A DNA stretch of 64,000 nucleotides, from positions 1,146,431 to 1,210,430 of the forward strand of contig BCKK01000007.1 of the NCBI GenBank assembly GCA_001600615.1, in the 5' to 3' direction. Made by a program: the position numbers and the translations under genes. Below, piece by piece: positions 53,694 through 64,000 of this stretch (position 1 is its first letter; the number at the start of each line of letters is the position of its first letter). Source of the stretch: Dioszegia crocea (taxonomy: Eukaryota; Basidiomycota; Tremellomycetes; Tremellales; Bulleribasidiaceae). The notes below the pieces were generated by a model, which was given only the letters and a program-made list of their open reading frames with translations, made no database searches and had not been told where the DNA came from.

Positions 53694-53852
53694 CCTCCTT
53701 GTGAGCTTGTATGTACCTACGTACCTTGCGACCTGATCACATCGCCGACCGAAAAATCCTGTATAATAGCCACATTCATGATGATGATGATGATAATACA
53801 ACAAGCCTCGCACCAGGCTGTCGGTATGACGGGATTATTGAGCACGCAGAGT

Positions 53853-54977
53853 CTAGAGTTGATTTCGTTTCTTCGATGTGCGCATGTATGGTCTTAGTAG
53901 CCACTCGACATCTGCTGTCGCCTGGTCGACCGTTCCTTGCCTTATCTCATACGCTGAACATTCAGTCAGAGCTTTTCTCAAGTAGCGGAGAAGACTTACG
54001 CTTTGCCTCAAATCGAGGCCCAACCTCTGCTAGCTGAACATCCTTATGTGACGACTTGGCAAAGACGTGATGTCTGTTGGTCAGCATAAGTTCACGCTGG
54101 TCGAAAAGCCGAACTCACCTGAATGAAATGAAATCGCTGTCGTTCATAAATGTCATCACCCTTTTCGCATCTTCCTTGGGTACCGGAAACAATGCCCTCA
54201 GAATCCCCATCACTCTCTCGCCTAATTGCGTGCTGAACCCCTCAGATATGAGATGCGGAAATTGCTCGCTGACGGTACTCGTGGCGTGCGACGAGACATC
54301 GTGTCGAAGGACAACATTGTGCAGAGTCATCGATAAAGTAGGACCGTGAGGCAAATGCGATATTATCATGGCGTCGGGTACACCTCGATGTTCGTGTACA
54401 AGGATGAGATCGGTGATGCTGTTGGAGAGGCAGGCGGGGATGAGGTCGGACATGGTGGTGTTTCCGCGATTGAGACGGTGGGCATTAGGGAAAACTAGCC
54501 GCATTTCCTAATGAGTCAGTTACTGTCTCTATTGAACAACACTCTAAATTCACCTTGGCAAATTGCAGCAATCTTGACGATGGAGATCGGGAAGTGGTCA
54601 CTACGATCTTTGGGTCGTATGTTCCGACTTTAGCGTACTCGTCATCTATGTGATTCTTGGGCTCTGCAGCGGGTCAGCAACGGGCTTTCACCGTATAAGG
54701 TGCATCCAAACTCACCCGCTTGAGCCTCATCCAATACCAGCTCCTTTGCTCCTTTCCTCGCCTCCTCTCTCAACTCGGTCGGCAAGCTCTTTCCCTGCGC
54801 CAGTAGATCCTTGATGTGCTGCTTTCGCTCATAGATGGCTCGTTCTTGAGACTCCTGTGACTTCTTGAAGATGTATTCGCGCCTTTCTCGGGTTTGACGG
54901 CGCAACTGCCAACATGAGCCCAGATCTTTTTGGTAGCAATCTCAGAATTATTGGGCCATGCCGTTCCCACTCACCAT
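53853..54977 (-). CDS. IMP4: U3 snoRNP protein IMP4 (Brix domain)
   Basis: IMP4 acts in the U3 snoRNP for early processing of 18S pre-rRNA in the nucleolus. The start codon is a separate piece: ATG (54975-54977) is followed at once by a GTGAGT intron (54906-54974), and the next exon opens LRRQTRERREYIFKKSQ, matching the usual M-L-R-R start of IMP4. After a coiled region come VDDEY-type and IVVTTSRDPSSRL, then LVFPNAHRLNRGN, LVHEHRGVPDAMIISHLPHGPT, NVVLRHDV, ALFPVPKEDAKRVMTF and a last exon with YEIRQGT and ADVEWLLRPYMRT. These are the Brix/sigma-70-like motifs. The stop is TAG 53853-53855. An upstream ATG at 55061-55063 opens a short frame (MAERSKFVD) that does not join in frame, so it belongs to the leader. 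Confidence 0.93.
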
Positions 54978-55196
54978 TGTGCTGAATATTGGGCTTGATC
55001 AGTAGCTAGCTTGGAAGATAGTGATCGCGAACTCACATCAACAAATTTGCTTCTCTCCGCCATCTGTTAGTGGATCTTACGTCATCCGGCCGGATAATCT
55101 ATTTATCCTGCCTCCGCCTATGAAAGTGACCGGTGAGATCGCGGTCACCCCTTGTCTATATGCATCTCATCTATCAATATAACGACAGCCTCACAG

Positions 55197-57219
55197 ATGC
55201 CCTCAGATCTCAGCTCGGAAGAGGCTGAGCTCCTGCCGAAATTCGTAGCTCTCTTGGGGTCAAAGGAGCCGATATCCTTGCCTCGACAGACGGTCCTCGG
55301 CGCCATCTCCCACTACATCTCAACTCGCTCTGCATCGGAATTGCAGCCGCTACTAGAGACCATCTCGGACTCGTCATACCTTTGGGACTCAGTCGAGAAT
55401 CGCTCATCTATCACAGAAGCCATCAAGCTTGGTGTCACCGGAGCCGTTGACCGGCTTCGCGCCCAGCCCGGGTCCAGTCGTTGGTGGAAGCGGAGGGATG
55501 TGGCGTCGGTGTGGTTGGACCTATTGTGCCAGCAAGTAACGGATTTGGAAGGCGATAATCGGTTGAGTATACTGGTGGCGATATTGGCTGGATGTGAGCC
55601 AGGACGAGCCAGCGACCAAAGCAGAAGATGGACAGGGAAAGAGCGGGACAATCTGGAGGACGAAATTGTCATGGAGCTGTCAGAAGCGCTGAGAAGTTCT
55701 GACAGATCCCGCAAGGAGTTTGATATCAGCCTCTTGTGTGAGGCTATGGAACTCCTGGATGGTGACAGCGTGCTTGTTCTTGATACTCAGGTATGTCACC
55801 TCAGGCATTTGACATTTGAGAACATTGCTCAACCATCAGGCTATACAAGCAAGGCTCTATTCCCACCTTGACACCTCGCTCTTAACATCGACCTCGCTAT
55901 CTCCGCCTAAGCACACAACTCCACCAAGCACGCTGAGCCGAGCGCTAGCTCGACTCCTCTCTATCTGCAACGATGGTGACGAAGACCAGCGGCAGCGAGC
56001 TTGGAATATGATGCGACAATTAGGACCCCAAATGCGGGATGTACTTGCTCGTCTACCGAACATAGCACCGAGCACTGGGCAAGTCTCAAAACCTAATCAG
56101 AATGAAGGTGAGTTCGAGCATCAATCTACCCCGAGCAATCTCTGACCTCTACAGTCTTCGACCAACATAAAACAGCCCTTTTCTCATTCCTGGTCCCATC
56201 AGCCACGACTTTATCAATCCTCCTGTCCAGCGATCCACCCCCATCCCTCGAGCTCTCACATCCAAAACTCGAGATCGCTACGGAGATTCTGTACACCTTG
56301 TCAGCGTTCGCCGCAGTCCTGGATCAATCCGAGGGCGGTCTGGAGGGTTACCACACCATCTTGCATGGCATGACGGACATCCTGGTCTCTTCTGGGGGAT
56401 CGGTGGGGGTCAGAAACATTCTCGGACGGGCGCCAAATCCCGAAATGTGTACTCCGGCAGAAGGATCATGGTGGATGACTTTTGGAGAAAGTGTGATCAG
56501 GCAGGTTGATCGAGGGAGTCTTGAGACTGTGTTGGAGCCGATGACGCGAAGGTGAGTCTTCTCCGTCCCGCTTCTGTCAAGCGATATGCTAATTTGTAGC
56601 TTCATCACCGACAGTACCCATCGCTCGAGCTTTGAGGCAGCCCATTTCCTTCGGCTAGCCATCATTCAGGCCGCGTCGAAAATCCTGCCATCGGAATCTC
56701 TGGCCAAGGCTCAGTTTCACAAGGAGCTATCAAGCTACTCTGACCTACTCATTAACGTGAGTCCTTCCTGTCCAGCGCAATGTATCCGATATTGACAAAC
56801 AGCAATACTCCGAATCAAAACTCACCAACGACCAATTCCGCTCAGCTTACCCTCTGGTTATCGAAGCCGCCTCGAAACACTCAGACGACCTAGTCAACGC
56901 CTGTCTCACTCAGCTGCGAATGGCGAAAGCTCCAACCTCCTCTCCAGAGGTATTCGGACAAACACGTCGACTAGTCCTGATTGCTTCTGCTCCTCATATT
57001 GCTTCGAATCGCCTACGCCCACACCTCGATTCCTTGGCTCAGGAGATTGTCGCCACTCCGGCGTCGTCGAATTTGCGGATCGAGTTGACGGGTGCCGCGT
57101 TTAGGATGATCATGCATGATCTGGGTGATAGTGTGAGGATGGAGGGTATGGGATGGTGGACGGAGTGGAGGGAGGTGTTTGAGCAGGCGAGTGAAGGGCG
57201 TGGGGAGGCAAAGCTATGA
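55197..57219 (+). CDS. Helical-repeat protein ending in AKL; possible peroxin
   Basis: Five or six exons from ATG 55197 (MPSDLSSEEAELL) to TGA 57217-57219. The protein is all-alpha, about 590 residues, with armadillo/HEAT-like helix pairs, for example SSYLWDSVENRSSITEAI, DISLLCEAMELLDGD, LARLLSICNDGDEDQRQRAW and LRLAIIQAASKIL. The most conserved-looking segment is EGGLEGYHTILHGMTDILVS followed by EGSWWMTFGESVIRQV. The last three residues, Ala-Lys-Leu, fit a type 1 peroxisomal targeting signal. Length, helical fold and such a tail are known for Pex8, the intraperoxisomal import factor whose own C-terminus is SKL or AKL in several yeasts. This is a hypothesis, not an identification. It is divergent from IMP4 with about 220 bp between start codons. 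Confidence 0.55.
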
Positions 57220-57499
57220 ATGTCGAGGTGCAGATTCGACTACTCACACAAGATGTGGTAAAGCTTACTGTGCGGTATGATGACTCAGACCTACTGACGA
57301 CGAGCATCAATTGAAGATGGTCATGAATCCCGTTTAAATCGGACACTGAAAGATTGAGCTGGTACGGTCACATGCGCCGCTGATCAAGATACGTATCAGG
57401 GATACGTATGAGAGTGTATATGTCAAGAACCAAGACTGAAGGGAATGACCAATTGCCTGCATTCCTGCCTCATGGTCAGAGACATCGCCTCAATGTTGC

Positions 57500-58007
57500 C
57501 TAGCCACGCCCGGGCATGACTGAGAAGGCCGCCCATCCCCCCATGGCTGGGCCCAAAAGGGTCTCCAGAGCCTTCCTGTCGTGAGTGAACAGCCCATCCT
57601 TGTAAGTGGAACAGACGAGATTGTCAAGGTCAGTCACGATATCATCCCACTTGGAGTCAGCATCCTCCGTCTTGAGGTACACAACAAGGGGCTTGGAGCC
57701 AGCAGGCCTTTTCAGGGCCAAAGCCTCGAAAAGAGCCTGTAAGTTTGGCTTCCCGTTGTGATGGTTGCTGTAGAGCGAAGCGACGTCCGTGTTCCAGTCG
57801 TAGAGAAGAGCGATGGCGTCGCCGCCGAGTTTGTCGTTGAAGTGATTCCTGAATGTCTCGGAGGAATTGAAGGTGTGCGCTACGAGTCGGTAAGCTAGGT
57901 TCACGTTTTTCGCCACTCATGATGCAACTTCATAGTAAGCTCAACTTACATGCGTCAATCGTCAACAGTCCAGTGGGATCGGTATTGGAATGGGCTGAGT
58001 CTGCCAT
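57500..58007 (-). CDS. Small orphan protein E (150 aa)
   Basis: Two exons: 57950-58007 and 57500-57894, joined in phase 1, total 453 bp. The protein starts MADSAHSNTDPTGLL and continues with FNSSETFRNHF, GGDAIALLYDW, NLQALFEALALKRPAGSKPLVVYL and KWDDIVTDLDNL, suggesting a small alpha/beta domain. I do not recognise it. The neighbouring gene F has the same intron position and phase and the same total coding length, so the two are paralogues. No signal peptide. Confidence 0.6.
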
Positions 58008-58547
58008 GGCGAAGAGCTGGAGCAAAATGGGTGATGATCAATGAGGTTGACAAGGGCTTGGAAAGAATGATGTGTGAAAGCGGGAAGTATCAACACTCGA
58101 CCAGTGACCAGTCCTTCCGTGCCTATACCACGAGCAACAAGGATGTGGAGAGAGAAACAAAGGATGCATCCTGGAATCGGTGTCTTCCCATGTCGCGAGC
58201 ACGCCACTTGGTTTTAGGTGCGGCGCTTACGCCGAGTCAGAATCTCAGTCTCAGCTCAAGCCTAATTAGCCTGTGTTGATCAGAGGATGAGAGAAGACTA
58301 GAGACCCAGGCATGTATTGCTAATGCCATTTCGCAACAGCATTTAGCAGTCATTTACTCCGCGTTTGATTCCTGATGCATGTCAGTGAGTCAGCCAGATT
58401 AATGTTCTACTAGTCCCAGGGCATGCGCACATGAATCAAGTGAAAGCCACAGCCAATTCTGGTGTAAGTAGTGCATCGTTCCTCCGCTCACATGTCGCCG
58501 CCGCTAGTATCTCCGGCCTCTCAATTCTGATATCGATCTGCCCCAAA
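58008..58547. other. Spacer between paralogues E and F
   Basis: About 540 bp holding the promoter of E and the 3' flank of F. No GATA array like that upstream of F is present, and nothing coding was recognised. Confidence 0.35.
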
Positions 58548-59066
58548 TTACTGATCCTGCGCCCTACCTAGGTTTTTTTTTGCCCTGACAGAGAACTCCG
58601 TAGTCAAGCCACTGGAGGCAATGCTGTCAGTGGTCGCGAAAGAGGTCTCCAAACTCTGGGGGTAGAGTTCGTTCGTGGATTTCTTGAGGGCGTCCTCCAG
58701 CGCAGCCTTGGTGCTGGGCCAGTCCTCCACAGATCAAGAGATGCTGAGGTGCACCTTGATGAGAGAGCCCTCTGGCCTACCCAGCATTACCCGCTGAAGA
58801 GTCCCATGAAGATTGGTACTCCCCAGGTCATCGCAGTAGAGCGTGCCTGCGACTCCGGCGGTCTCGTTGGGGAGAATGGCAATCAGCATGCCCTCCTTGG
58901 ATGCCGCATCGACGTGCTGCAGGAACGAGGCTGGGGAAGAGAAGACATTGGCTGATGTGATCAGCTCGCACGGGGGTATTATCTACTTCTAAATTGAGGA
59001 AAGGGGTATCAACTTACAACCCTGTTCCAATAGGGATGGGTTGACATAGCTGGTGGGGGCTCTCAT
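58548..59066 (-). pseudogene. Small orphan protein F, paralogue of E with in-frame TGA
   Basis: Two exons: 59018-59066 and 58548-58951, joined in phase 1 like E, total again 453 bp. The frame carries one TGA at 58734-58736 (codon 89). Homology to E lies on both sides: LIAILPNE with AIALLYDW, NLHGTLQRVMLGRPEGSLIKVHL with NLQALFEALALKRPAGSKPLVVYL, then beyond the stop VEDWPSTKAALEDAL with SKWDDIVTDLDNLV. No in-frame intron removes the TGA. So F is either a freshly inactivated gene or one read through at UGA. The tail beyond E's end is longer. A TATA box (59186-59193, 120 bp above the ATG) and a GATA array remain intact upstream. Confidence 0.62.
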
Positions 59067-59185
59067 TCTGTTGAACAGGTGTTGTTTGGAAAGTAGAGTG
59101 TGGAACGGGGCTCTTGGGATTCAGGATTTGGAGAGTGGGATGTGTGGTATGTGGAAGAGAAAGAGACGAGGGCATCCCAGTGCCC

Positions 59186-59193
59186 CTATATAT
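59186..59193 (-). promoter_or_regulatory. TATA box of gene F
   Basis: TATATATA lies 120 bp above the ATG of gene F, a usual distance for a fungal TATA element, and well above background in this GC-moderate region. Confidence 0.5.
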
Positions 59194-59339
59194 AGCTGTA
59201 CCCTCAATCCAAGTCAAGGAGGATAGAGTCAAAGGATCCATCCGAAGTCCTTCGAGGTCCGCTAGCACGCCATATAACCCCAAACGTGCATCAATTCAAG
59301 CGGCGAAATGTCCCGGGGTGTTGGAACTGTTGAGTGTGT

Positions 59340-59490
59340 GAGCGGAGATTGATAAATACATATTGTTGCAAGCGGAGACAGATAAGGATGACTGTCGTGA
59401 GCGGGGATTAGATAAGAATATATTGGTGTGAGCGGGGATAGATAAGGACATACTGTCATGAGCGGAGACAGATAACGATACTGTAAGAGC
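59340..59490. repeat. 30 bp tandem repeat carrying five GATAA motifs
   Basis: Five degenerate copies plus a partial sixth of a unit of the form AGCGGAGACAGATAAGGA with a variable remainder. GATAA begins at 59351, 59381, 59411, 59441 and 59471, exactly 30 bp apart; three copies read AGATAAG or AGATAAGG-like. The third copy has one extra base before GATAA but the spacing is kept. The array lies 275-425 bp above the ATG of gene F and just below the stop of GPATCH1. GATA-type zinc-finger factors bind such sites in fungal nitrogen, iron and light control. Confidence 0.75.
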
Positions 59491-59551
59491 GGAAGCAAGA
59501 TTCCGACCGGCAATTAGTACCATCCGAAAGCCCCCTCAAAGCGCCTATACA

Positions 59552-62500
59552 TCACATGTAATCCGCTGCTCCTTTCCGCCCCACCCCTCCTGTTCTCCCA
59601 ACCATCACCGGATTAGGTTTCTCAACCCATTCCTCCTCCCCTCCATCGCCGGGCGTGTCCAGGCTCAACACAACCTCCTTGGGTCTCCCTACACCCACAT
59701 CCACGTCCAGCCTTCTAGGCTCTTTCCTCTCCATTTTCCTTCGTCCTCTTTTCCCTCCTCCTCCCCCACCACCCTCTTCACCCCCTTCTTCATCCACCAT
59801 AAAGCTCAAACTACCCCTCGGGGCCTTTTTATCCTTCTTCCTCTTCTTCTTCCCTCCCTCTACCGTACTCCCAACCCCACTTGAGCCCACCCCCGCCCCC
59901 ACTTCTGACGCCGACCCCAATGCCAAATCCCCATCCTCCCTCTCCCTCTTAACTTGAAAGACAGGTTTGAATGTCCCCAAATCCGCTACAACCCCAGCAC
60001 CCGACTGCGCTAAAGCCGGCCTGACTGGAACTTTCGGCGGTGGCATCTCTCCTTCCCCCTCTTCCTCTGAATCCTCATCATCACTCGCAAAGATCGCTTT
60101 GAAGATGTCGATACTGGGTTTGGTGTATGTCAAAGTATCTCTCCCTTGATTCACATCATCTGCCATCCCTACTTCCGCAAGGGATTTAGGTACCCTCTCG
60201 CCTTCTTCTTCGGGTTTCGATATCGAGGTCGGGTCCGATGGTGTCGGTGCGGAAGGCGATTGATGGATAAAGCTATCCTCCCAACTCGCATCATTCTTCG
60301 GTAATGCCCCTGTTCCCCCTTCCCCGTCCCCGATCGTCGCAGTCTTTACAGACGGGTCTCCTTCAGGATGAGGATCCCCAACCCCAAATCTCCTACAAAC
60401 CAACTTTGACGGATAAAAATTCCTCACCACCCTAGTTTCCAAACCATACCTCCCTTCCTTGGCCGCACGTTCCCTCGGCGTCATATTCTTCTTTTCATCC
60501 TCCACATCCTTCTCTTTCCCTACCTTCTTAGCCAATTCCATAGCCTCAGCAGCTTTCGCAGCGTCATACATATGTAAACCAGGTTTAGCCTGCTTCATAT
60601 CGCTTCCTGCAAGACTTGCAGAACCCGATGTGAATCGACTTGACATGGCATAAGACATCGGACGGAAGATCCGGGCAGATCCTGCAAAGTCGTCTAACTC
60701 TTTATTGATCTCGTCGATTGTTCCGGGTCGGAGTGGGGGATTAGGAGTTTTGGTATTTAGAGTTTGGGAGGAAAGGTAAGAACGATATCGATCTTGTTTA
60801 GATGGGTCGTCGCCGTACGGTGCGAATCCACGTAGTGCTGCGCCGGCCGTTCGGGGGGAAAGGGGAGGAATGATTACTTCTGTTGGTCGGGGTGGAGGGA
60901 TCGAGGCAATGGGGTCGGAAGGGTCGGAGAGGGATAAAGGAGGAGGTGCAGAAGCGCCCGCTCGAGCCAAAGCGGCGATGGCTTGGATACGCTCTCGGTC
61001 CTTTTCCGTCATGTACTCGAATACAGATTTAGCTTTTGAGGTTTTGGATTCCTCTGCGGCTGGGAGTTGAGCAAGGGGTGGACGAGATCCAGGCGCCTGG
61101 AATAGGGGTGGAGGGGGTATAGCTTCGCCTAGAGCTTGGCCACGCTATAGGTATCAGCTCTAGCCCATCCCCATCTCAAAAGGCTAAAAGGGAAAAGACC
61201 CAAAACTCACCTGCTCAAACGTCAATGGTCGACCTGGTATTCCCCTCACTACCTCCTTAGGCACACCAACATCCTCCGGCCGTTCATCCCATTTCTTAAC
61301 ACTGCCCCATACTCTCGCTGGACGCGGTCTCCAATCTGGGGGTATATCGGGCATTTCAAACCTGTCTATCAGCACTGGCCTCCATTGTCCGCCTTCGATT
61401 CCTGCTGAAGCTCCAATGTATGATGACTCAATCTAGGAAGGCAAACTCACCATTTATCCGCTGGAACACCTAACGGGTCCAGCTCAAACCCATTCAATAC
61501 CGGCCTTCCATCATGCCATCTCCCCGTATCTATATCTCCACCCGTCAACCGTGATTTGGGCGTAAACACAGGCGTCGACGTCGAGGTCGAAGATTGTCCA
61601 ATAACAACAGGCATATCCTCATCTTCATCCGTAAATGCGAATGGGCGCGCAGATGTTGAAGGTCCAGCAACAGAATAAGGATCATCGTCATCGTCCATAT
61701 CCACATGATTTGCTCGAATGTCTGTAATCAGCTTAATCACATTAAAAAACAAGAAGACAGAAAGTCGGGCTTACTGAGTGGTTTCGCCCTCTCAATCCCT
61801 CTACCCATACCCCTCACATACCCCAACCCCAACTTCTCCTCTTTTTGCTCATACGTCACCAACTTCGTATCCCTCGGTGCGAACAGATGTTTACCCGAAT
61901 GCTCCTCTAGTCCCATATCTTCATCTTCACCCTGGTCCATACTGCCTGTCGGAGGTATTCGACCTGACTTGGCATCTTGCATCTTTAATCGCCTGAGGGA
62001 AATACGCGGTCCGATACCTTGTCCAGGTCTCCATCCTTGTTTTTGAAGCAATGTTTGGCCGATTGAAGATTTAGCAGGTTCTATCAAGGATTGGAGGGCG
62101 GATGGGATACTGTACAATCAGTTTACATTGTCTATTGAGGCTTAGATGCAGACACTGGCTCACTTCCGACTTGCCAATTCGGCAGATGTTGATCCTATCC
62201 TATCCGACTTGAACGTCTCGGTATTCTCCAACGTCCGATCTTCCTTCATTTGCGCTAGATCTTCTTCATCCATGAAATCTTCAGGTCGCTGGACTTTGTT
62301 TGCTCGGTTGGTGCGAGATGATTTAAATGTCGTTGGTGCCCATCCTATCTTATCAGCACCTTAACTTGACCTGCCTATCATAACGTTAGCCTGCCGAAGT
62401 ACTCACCTTCTTTAGACCCAACAGAGTTATAGTATCCAGCACTATATCCTCCTGTAAACGCTCCATGAAACCGTCGTCGACCCTGTTCATCCCGGACCTA

Positions 62501-62740
62501 CTAATCAGCCCTATATTCCACACCCCAAACCACAGGACACACCTCTTGTTGCCATTCAGGTACATACTCAAGCTTATCTTTCCGAGTTTCAGCCAGTGCA
62601 GGTAGGGGTGTTCCAATCTGTTCATTAGCTGGCGAACGATTATGGTACGGTGGACTCACTTGGACGAAGGATTCGTTCAGATAGTGACTCTTTACGTTTA
62701 TTTGCTCTAGGTCGAGCTTGTGTTTCAGGCGGGAGGTCAT
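59552..62740 (-). CDS. GPATCH1: G-patch domain protein GPATCH1 homologue
   Basis: About eight exons from ATG 62738-62740 ([17 protein letters not shown]) to TGA 59552-59554. The N-terminal DUF1604-type block is diagnostic: [15 protein letters not shown], then [31 protein letters not shown] with [10 protein letters not shown]-patch follows ([20 protein letters not shown]) and [11 protein letters not shown]. Later parts include [38 protein letters not shown] and a long disordered, Lys/Glu- and Gly-rich tail with [20 protein letters not shown]1 (plant TGH, fission yeast Gpl1) associates with late spliceosomes and a DEAH helicase and affects splice-site choice. It is divergent from the MEMO gene at 62984. 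Confidence 0.9.
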
Positions 62741-62862
62741 ATTGTTTCGCTAGAGAGCAGCCTAGCCCCCGAAGCTGACAAGAGAACCGTATAGCAAAGA
62801 GTTCGAGGTGGCAAGTACAGGTTGTGTACAGTAGGTGGTGGAGGTTTCCTAATCGAAATTGA

Positions 62863-62891
62863 ATTTGTATTAACTAGCTTTCAATACAAAT
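62863..62891. promoter_or_regulatory. Perfect inverted repeat in GPATCH1/MEMO promoter
   Basis: ATTTGTATT (62863-62871) and its exact reverse complement AATACAAAT (62883-62891) are separated by 11 bp, between two divergent genes. This 9+9 dyad is AT-rich relative to its surroundings and could bind a dimeric regulator or fold as a hairpin. Confidence 0.4.
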
Positions 62892-62983
62892 GTGGGGTCT
62901 CCACACAGCATTCCTTGGGTGGCGGCTATGCCTCACAGATCAGAATGGACTGCTCTTCCACCCCTCTTCAGCACTAGACAAGT

Positions 62984-64000
62984 ATGTCAGGAATGTAAGT
63001 CCTCCTTGCCCTGCCTAATGCTGTCTTACGTGGAACTGACAGAAACAGCCGAAAGCCCACACACGCCGGTAGCTGGTATACCTCCTCCGGTCCGCTTGCC
63101 CTCTCTGCGAAGTGGCCAGAGCTGACCCCACCCAGAATCTAAGCTCCGGGCAGAGCTCGACGGTTACTTATCTGCCGTCTCTCCAATTTCTGAGCTAGAC
63201 TATGATCCGCCAGTGTCAGATGCTAAAGCCATCATTGCGCCGTGAGTCCCCATTTCCGTCCTTCCCTTTCACCTCGACCGAGTCCAACAGCGGTTTGTGC
63301 GGGCATAGCTGACCCGTAGTCATGCTGGATTCTCATACTCTGGTCCTACAGCAGCTTGGGCATATGCTGCTATCCCTACCAAACGAGTGTAAGCCCTTCT
63401 CCCAATCAGTTCGATTTGGCGATGTGCTGATGTGATAAGGAAACGCGTCTTTCTGCTTGGACCATCACACCATGCCTACCTACCCGGAGTAGCTTTGTCA
63501 AGGTTTAAGACGTATGGAACGCCACTTGGTGACATACCCTTATGCGAGAAGAGTAAGCTTTTCGGCTCCTCCCAGTTCTTCTCAGTTCTGCACTTGACCA
63601 TAGCTGACACAAGCTAGCCATCGCAGAGTTACACGAGACGGGGATATTCTCCGATATGTCACCCTCAGTCGACGAAGCGGAGCATAGTTTAGAGATGCAC
63701 ATACTCTACATCCGACACATATTCGCAGAGTAAGTCCAGCTAGTTCTCTCGTATCGTCGCCTATTCGGCCAGTCCGGGGCCCAGCTGACCTTTTCCAGTA
63801 GAGACGATTTAAAACTGATCCCTATCCTCGTTGGGCATCCTGATGCGCGTACGCTTGCCTCCCTTAGTGAGGTCTTGGGCAAATATTGGGGAGAGGAAGA
63901 TACTTTCTTCGTCATCAGTAGTGATTTCTGTCATTGGTAAGTCTGACCAAAACCCCTTTCCGTAGGGTCATCTGGCAAGGCTTCTACTTCTGAATTCTCC
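62984..64000 (+). CDS. MEMO1 family protein, 5' part (runs off right edge)
   Basis: Exons seen: 62984-62994 (only 11 bp, ATGTCAGGAAT), 63043-63089, 63136-63241, 63320-about 63389 and further short ones up to a donor near 63937. The second intron begins GTCCGC, a weak donor, but frame and homology demand it. The protein reads MSGINSRKPTHAGSWYTSSE, SKLRAELDGYLSAV, then IIAPHAGFSYSGP, RVFLLGPSHHAYLPGV, IFAERDDLKLIPILVG and FFVISSDFCHW. These are the MEMO motifs; the three underlined ligands in the family are His of PHAG, His of GPSHH and Cys of DFCHW, which form a dioxygenase-like metal site. The last exons lie beyond the window. In other organisms MEMO affects redox balance and cell motility signalling. 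Confidence 0.9.

Noticed and set aside
55037..55063. Upstream ATG of IMP4 opening MAERSKFVD
   Set aside because: It cannot be joined in frame to the IMP4 body through consensus splice sites, whereas the ATG at 54975-54977 gives the family's usual N-terminus.
58700..58790. An intron starting GTAATG that would skip the TGA of gene F
   Set aside because: The donor is not of the usual type and the removed segment contains residues conserved with paralogue E.
59262..59523. Open frame across the GATA repeat encoding YLSPL-type repeats
   Set aside because: It is a by-product of the 30 bp non-coding repeat; it has no conserved flanks and lies between a stop codon and a promoter.

Overview
The window is nuclear DNA from a fungus, most likely a basidiomycete yeast of the Tremellomycetes. 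It has compact genes split by many roughly 45-70 bp GT-AG introns, short divergent and convergent spacers, and protein families that fit a basidiomycete. Genus and species cannot be told from the sequence alone. I saw no rRNA, tRNA, CRISPR array, transposon or viral gene.

Left part (1-19.7 kb). An NR2C2AP-like gene runs off the left edge and diverges from a mitochondrial ribosomal protein gene with a superoxide-dismutase-like fold. A long minus-strand paladin-type phosphatase gene with three repeats follows. Next come a decayed orphan gene, an amino-acid permease and an F-box-like gene. Three tandem copies of the same orphan family (15.2-18.3 kb) follow, then a glutamine-rich possible SWI/SNF subunit. 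Four copies of this orphan family lie within 10 kb: two look intact, one carries an in-frame TGA, and one has lost its start codon and its end.

Middle part (20-45 kb) is mainly housekeeping. It holds a large mitochondrial helical-repeat protein, the splicing factor SYF1, an unrecognised gene, NAF1 (H/ACA snoRNP assembly) divergent from the vacuolar endopolyphosphatase PPN1, a tandem pair of BTB proteins, a GCFC/PAXBP1-type protein, a conserved unknown and an MFS monocarboxylate-type transporter.

Right part (45-64 kb). An NMNAT/POF1-like enzyme converges on a full-length ABCC transporter. Then come a multi-span membrane protein with an RS-rich repeat tail, IMP4 (U3 snoRNP), a helical protein ending in AKL, and a second orphan family of two small paralogues (57.5-59.1 kb). 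One of those paralogues has an in-frame TGA and sits below an array of GATA motifs spaced exactly 30 bp apart. The G-patch protein GPATCH1 and a MEMO1 homologue running off the right edge complete the window.

RNA processing is over-represented: SYF1, GCFC/PAXBP1 and GPATCH1 act on spliceosomes, and NAF1 and IMP4 act on snoRNPs. Two unrelated orphan families each have one member interrupted by a TGA inside a region of clear homology. Together with the GATA array, these are the least explained parts of the window.
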